Shown here: positions 7,247 to 9,884 of the stretch, one piece after another
Layout: the number at the start of each line of letters is the position of its first letter
Numbering within the stretch: position 1 is the stretch's first letter
From: Desulfobulbaceae bacterium
GTDB taxonomy: Bacteria; Desulfobacterota; Desulfobulbia; Desulfobulbales; Desulfobulbaceae
Direction of reading: 5' to 3'
Assembly (NCBI GenBank): GCA_026990725.1
Contig: JALXCX010000468.1
Span: 1-9,884, forward strand
DNA length: 9,884 nucleotides
The notes under the pieces: generated by a model
The model's input: only the letters and a program-made list of their open reading frames with translations
Told to the model about the DNA's origin: nothing
Databases searched by the model: none
Translations under genes and position numbers: made by a program

Positions 7247-7780
7247 TCAGCGTATTGACTGAGCTACCTTCAACAGTTTAGAGCTTATTATAAGCCCTGT
7301 CTTATCAACAGCTGTTTTATTTATTTCAAAACGTATTTTACTGCCGGCCTTGACAAAATTAATCATGCCGCCCTTTTCAAGAAAACCCGGAGCATTACCC
7401 ACCAGCAAAACAGGACGCCCCTTTACACCGGCCAACAGCGCATCCATCTGGGGCATGGCTATGGGTAAAATAAAAAGAAGGTTGCAGGCACAGGGCTGAT
7501 CCAGGGCCAGACATCTCCTGACCAGCACATGCCTGCCATTGGCTACATGTGAACGGGCAATCCTGTCTATGGTGCTGCCAAAGGGATCACCTCCGAAAAT
7601 ACCGATGACCACGGGATCATTGGCATCGGCAAACGTTCCTGACGGCCAGTTAACATATGACACAAACTTCACGAGAAACGCCGCTTGAATTTCCTGCTCC
7701 CGTGCAGATTGCATGCCTGCCCGGGAAGACGCAGCTCCGGCCAGCAGCAGACAAAGGCTAAGTGTGACGAGCATGCGCAT
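7247..7780 (-). CDS. YfiR-family periplasmic protein (DUF4154)
   Basis: This is a small exported protein of the YfiR/HmsC family, whose best-known member is a periplasmic inhibitor of the CHASE8-containing diguanylate cyclase YfiN. The N-terminus (MRMLVTLSLCLLLAGAASSRAG) is a clear signal peptide, with cleavage likely around residues 17-22. The mature part opens with EIQAAFLVKFVSYVNWP (30-46), the typical family start. It continues with VVIGIFGGDPFG (57-68) and LLFILP (101-106). The C-terminal signature is GGMINFV (137-143), IRFEIN (149-154) and GLIISSKLLKVA (162-173). The length of 177 residues is normal. Cysteines at 90, 97 and 99 cluster; YfiR of Pseudomonas has two disulfides, but I cannot say that these correspond. 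The ATG at 7780 has an ideal AAGGAG upstream, better than the second ATG two codons later. The gene sits 26 bp after the TonB receptor gene and 43 bp before the CHASE8 kinase gene. This suggests that it gates the kinase, which is an inference. Confidence 0.9.
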   Translation of the reverse strand: MRMLVTLSLCLLLAGAASSRAGMQSAREQEIQAAFLVKFVSYVNWPSGTFADANDPVVIGIFGGDPFGSTIDRIARSHVANGRHVLVRRCLALDQPCACNLLFILPIAMPQMDALLAGVKGRPVLLVGNAPGFLEKGGMINFVKAGSKIRFEINKTAVDKTGLIISSKLLKVAQSIR

Positions 7781-7789
7781 GGGGATGTT

Positions 7790-7795
7790 CTCCTT
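7790..7795 (-). promoter_or_regulatory. Strong Shine-Dalgarno of the YfiR-like gene
   Basis: The minus strand reads AAGGAG followed by nine bases and then ATG (7780-7778). It is the best ribosome-binding site in the window and selects the first of two closely spaced ATG codons. It lies within the 26-bp gap after the TonB receptor stop. Confidence 0.75.
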
Positions 7796-7806
7796 GGACC
7801 CTTTGA

Positions 7807-9831
7807 TTAAAAATTCAAGGTGAGTCTGGTATAGACCATCCGAGGAATGTCACTGGCAAGAATACCTTCGACGGTATTTGAGAATTCCTGGGTGCCGTCA
7901 TCAAACAGGTTTTTTATACCCATACTGACAGACACCCTTTCCATCGGATGCCAGCCCACATTACAATCCAAGCGGATTCGGCTACCAATATCGAGTTGAT
8001 CAAGCGCGCTGATAGCGTACAATGAGGCATTGACTTCCAGAAAACGGGAGACATCAAAATGAGAGACAAGCGAAAAAATATGTTCTGCATTTTCATCTTC
8101 ATCAAATCCCTGTCGTCCTTCGCTTGAATTATTTGCGTCAAGGATATTCATGGTAAACCAGGTATATCCGGCAGTCACTCGCCACCAGTCTGCAAGGGCC
8201 CAGTTGACATTGACCTCTGCGCCATAAGTTTCTTCTTTTCTGGCGGATGACAGCAGGACAGGAATTGTAAATTGCGGGCCATACTGCCCATGGTGGATAT
8301 ACGGCTTGCCGTTCGCAACCCCGGCAACAATATCTTCATACCTGTTGTAGTACAGGCTCACATCCATGAACAGGGCTCTGGACAAACGGTTACGATACCC
8401 GATCTCATAGGAAAACATCTTTTCAGAACCTATCGAATCATTTCCCAGCAGCTGATAAAACAAACGCTGGCCATGCACCGGCGGAGCAAGCGAAGCGGCA
8501 TTCACTGTACTATCACTTTCCACGCGGGAGGGTGTGCGTACCGAGCGTGAGATGGCCGCCCAGAGTGAGGAGTCGTCGTCAAGCAACCATAAAAAACGGA
8601 CACTTGGCTGCCATTCAAGCCCGGTGTAATCATTATGTTCCACTTTAGAACCAAGCGTCAGTTCCCCTCTGCCGTCGGCCACCTTGAGTCGCCCCTGAAC
8701 AAAGGCAGAAAAGAGTTCATCTGCACGAATCTGTGGGTCCATGGTGTATGAAAATGTACCGGGAGCATTTTTTTTGCCCCTGGTATAGCTTTTGCTCAAA
8801 CGGTAGCCGCCCCCATAGAGTACCTGCAAATCATCGGTCAGAGTAAGGCTATGCTGAAAATCGAGATCTACCGTATCGAGTGTTTCATCAATAAAAAATT
8901 CATTTCTCTCAATATGGTCAAAATACGCCTGTAGGATCAGCTCCGATTGATGTGCATTAATATGCGTCCAGCGCCCCAGAACATTTCCACCCGAGACAGG
9001 TGATGACACAGTATCAAAAATAACGGAGGTAGGACTTTGTCCTGCATATTTGATGGACTCACCGGATTTACCGTCGTATATATCCCCCTCAACAGTCAGC
9101 TTATCCCTGGCAGTGAGATTCATGTCTGTTCGAAATCCTGCCCTACCCTGGTGCCAGTCATCTCCAGAGTCAACACCATCTGGCTGCTCAAAATGGGCCC
9201 TGTCAAAAAACTTCCCATAGACCCGCAACGAGGTTTTATCATTCAGCCAGCCGCCGTAACGAAGGGACACATCGCCACCAAGGCCCGTTTGTACCTGCAG
9301 GGCAACGAGCCCGCCCTGGGTATCAGCACTGTCCTTGGTTATAATGTTCACCACACCGTTAACAGCATTAGCCCCCCACAGGGAGCCACCTGGTCCGCGA
9401 ATAACTTCAATCCGGTCAATATCTTCAATAAGCACATCCTGAACATCCCAAAACACACCGGAAAACAATGTGGAATACACTGTCCGTCCGTCAATCATCA
9501 CAAGCATCTTGTTGGAAAACCGGGAGGCAAAACCACGGGCACTGACAGCCCATTTATTGGCATCAATCTGATAAACGTGCATACCCGGAACCAACCTGAG
9601 GGCCTCCGGGATGGTTTGGATATTATTTCTGCGTAAGTCCTCACCGGTTATAATAGTAATCGCCGCCGGTGTCCGGGTTACCTTGCCAGGCACCTTGGCG
9701 ACCGAAACAACCTCGAGATCAAGGAGTTCATCAAGTGAGAGCACATCAATATCACTGCATTTAACTCCATCAACAAAACAGAGTTGCAGACAAAAGAAGG
9801 GGAGCATCCCCCAGAATAAAAATTTTTTCAT
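7807..9831 (-). CDS. TonB-dependent outer-membrane receptor
   Basis: This is an outer-membrane beta-barrel with an N-terminal plug. It takes up, or senses, an unknown ligand using TonB energy. The N-terminus MKKFLFWGMLPFFCLQLCFV is a signal peptide, cut somewhere around residues 20-26. Next come SLDELLDLEVVSVAKVPGK (32-50), which may include the TonB box (LEVVSVAK), and the plug domain (about 52-167). The plug has TPAAITIITGEDLRR (54-68), SARGFASRFSNKMLVMIDGR (97-116), DIDRIEVIRGPGGSLWGANA (137-156) and NGVVNIIT (158-165). The rest is barrel, including GNDSIGSEKMFSYEIGYR, and ends in a terminal phenylalanine (LTLNF) as expected for barrel assembly. At 674 residues it is of typical length. There is no N-terminal signalling (STN/FecA-type) extension. 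An in-frame TAG lies two codons upstream of the start, fixing the ATG. The only good GGAGG (9852-9856) is 20 bases away, too far to be a normal ribosome-binding site. First gene of the operon as far as can be seen; the ligand cannot be read from the sequence. Confidence 0.95.
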   Translation of the reverse strand: MKKFLFWGMLPFFCLQLCFVDGVKCSDIDVLSLDELLDLEVVSVAKVPGKVTRTPAAITIITGEDLRRNNIQTIPEALRLVPGMHVYQIDANKWAVSARGFASRFSNKMLVMIDGRTVYSTLFSGVFWDVQDVLIEDIDRIEVIRGPGGSLWGANAVNGVVNIITKDSADTQGGLVALQVQTGLGGDVSLRYGGWLNDKTSLRVYGKFFDRAHFEQPDGVDSGDDWHQGRAGFRTDMNLTARDKLTVEGDIYDGKSGESIKYAGQSPTSVIFDTVSSPVSGGNVLGRWTHINAHQSELILQAYFDHIERNEFFIDETLDTVDLDFQHSLTLTDDLQVLYGGGYRLSKSYTRGKKNAPGTFSYTMDPQIRADELFSAFVQGRLKVADGRGELTLGSKVEHNDYTGLEWQPSVRFLWLLDDDSSLWAAISRSVRTPSRVESDSTVNAASLAPPVHGQRLFYQLLGNDSIGSEKMFSYEIGYRNRLSRALFMDVSLYYNRYEDIVAGVANGKPYIHHGQYGPQFTIPVLLSSARKEETYGAEVNVNWALADWWRVTAGYTWFTMNILDANNSSEGRQGFDEDENAEHIFSLVSHFDVSRFLEVNASLYAISALDQLDIGSRIRLDCNVGWHPMERVSVSMGIKNLFDDGTQEFSNTVEGILASDIPRMVYTRLTLNF

Positions 9832-9884
9832 GATAAACTACTGTGTTAGCGCCTCCAGCTCCCCATATGGCTCATTTACCCCCC
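9832..9884 (-). other. Upstream edge of the TonB receptor operon
   Basis: Only 53 bases upstream of the receptor gene are present. They include GGAGG (minus strand, 9852-9856) at an unusually long distance from the ATG. No Fur-box-like AT-rich palindrome or other recognisable operator is visible. Whether this is a promoter leader or the end of another upstream gene cannot be decided. Confidence 0.3.

Noticed and set aside
9037..9636. Plus-strand open frame of 199 codons
   Set aside because: It is fully antisense to the plug and early barrel of the TonB receptor, whose motifs are unmistakable. No ribosome-binding site or domain supports the plus-strand reading.
1..9884. CRISPR arrays, tRNA or rRNA genes, insertion sequences, integrases or attachment-site repeats
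   Set aside because: None of the expected repeats, conserved RNA segments, transposase motifs or terminal inverted repeats was seen; the window reads as ordinary chromosomal genes.

Overview
The window looks like a chromosomal stretch from a Gram-negative, probably anaerobic bacterium. The best guess is a Desulfobacterota-type (Desulfobulbales-like) organism. The evidence is a TonB-dependent outer-membrane receptor (two membranes), a MoeA protein fused to a periplasmic-binding-protein-like domain (an architecture I associate with anaerobes and archaea that handle Mo/W), and a CHASE8-type hybrid kinase. Base composition looks moderate, a little under 50% GC by eye. The lineage is an inference from gene types, not a database match.

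Left half, plus strand. Bases 1-195 are the 3' end of a membrane enzyme, probably a CDP-alcohol phosphatidyltransferase such as phosphatidylserine synthase. A 362-bp gap (196-557) follows. It contains a nested inverted-repeat structure (202-277) and no convincing gene. Next come a MoeA-PBP fusion (558-2474), gmd (2533-3672) and fcl (3691-4743). Gmd and Fcl are consecutive enzymes of GDP-L-fucose synthesis from GDP-mannose, and the 18-bp gap between them indicates co-transcription. MoeA belongs to molybdenum cofactor synthesis and is probably just an upstream neighbour.

Right half, minus strand, convergent with fcl. A tight three-gene operon reads right to left: TonB-dependent receptor (9831-7807), a secreted YfiR-family protein (7780-7247), and a hybrid histidine kinase with CHASE8-like sensor, HAMP, HisKA, HATPase, receiver and Hpt domains (7203-4888). 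The gaps are 26 and 43 bp.

The minus-strand operon is the most interesting item. In the characterised Pseudomonas YfiBNR system, periplasmic YfiR restrains YfiN, a CHASE8-HAMP-GGDEF diguanylate cyclase, and an outer-membrane lipoprotein, YfiB, relieves this. Here the same periplasmic logic appears to be wired differently. A TonB receptor occupies the outer-membrane position, and the CHASE8-HAMP sensor drives a His-Asp-His phosphorelay instead of GGDEF. No response regulator, GGDEF protein or DNA-binding output gene lies in the window, so the downstream target is unknown.
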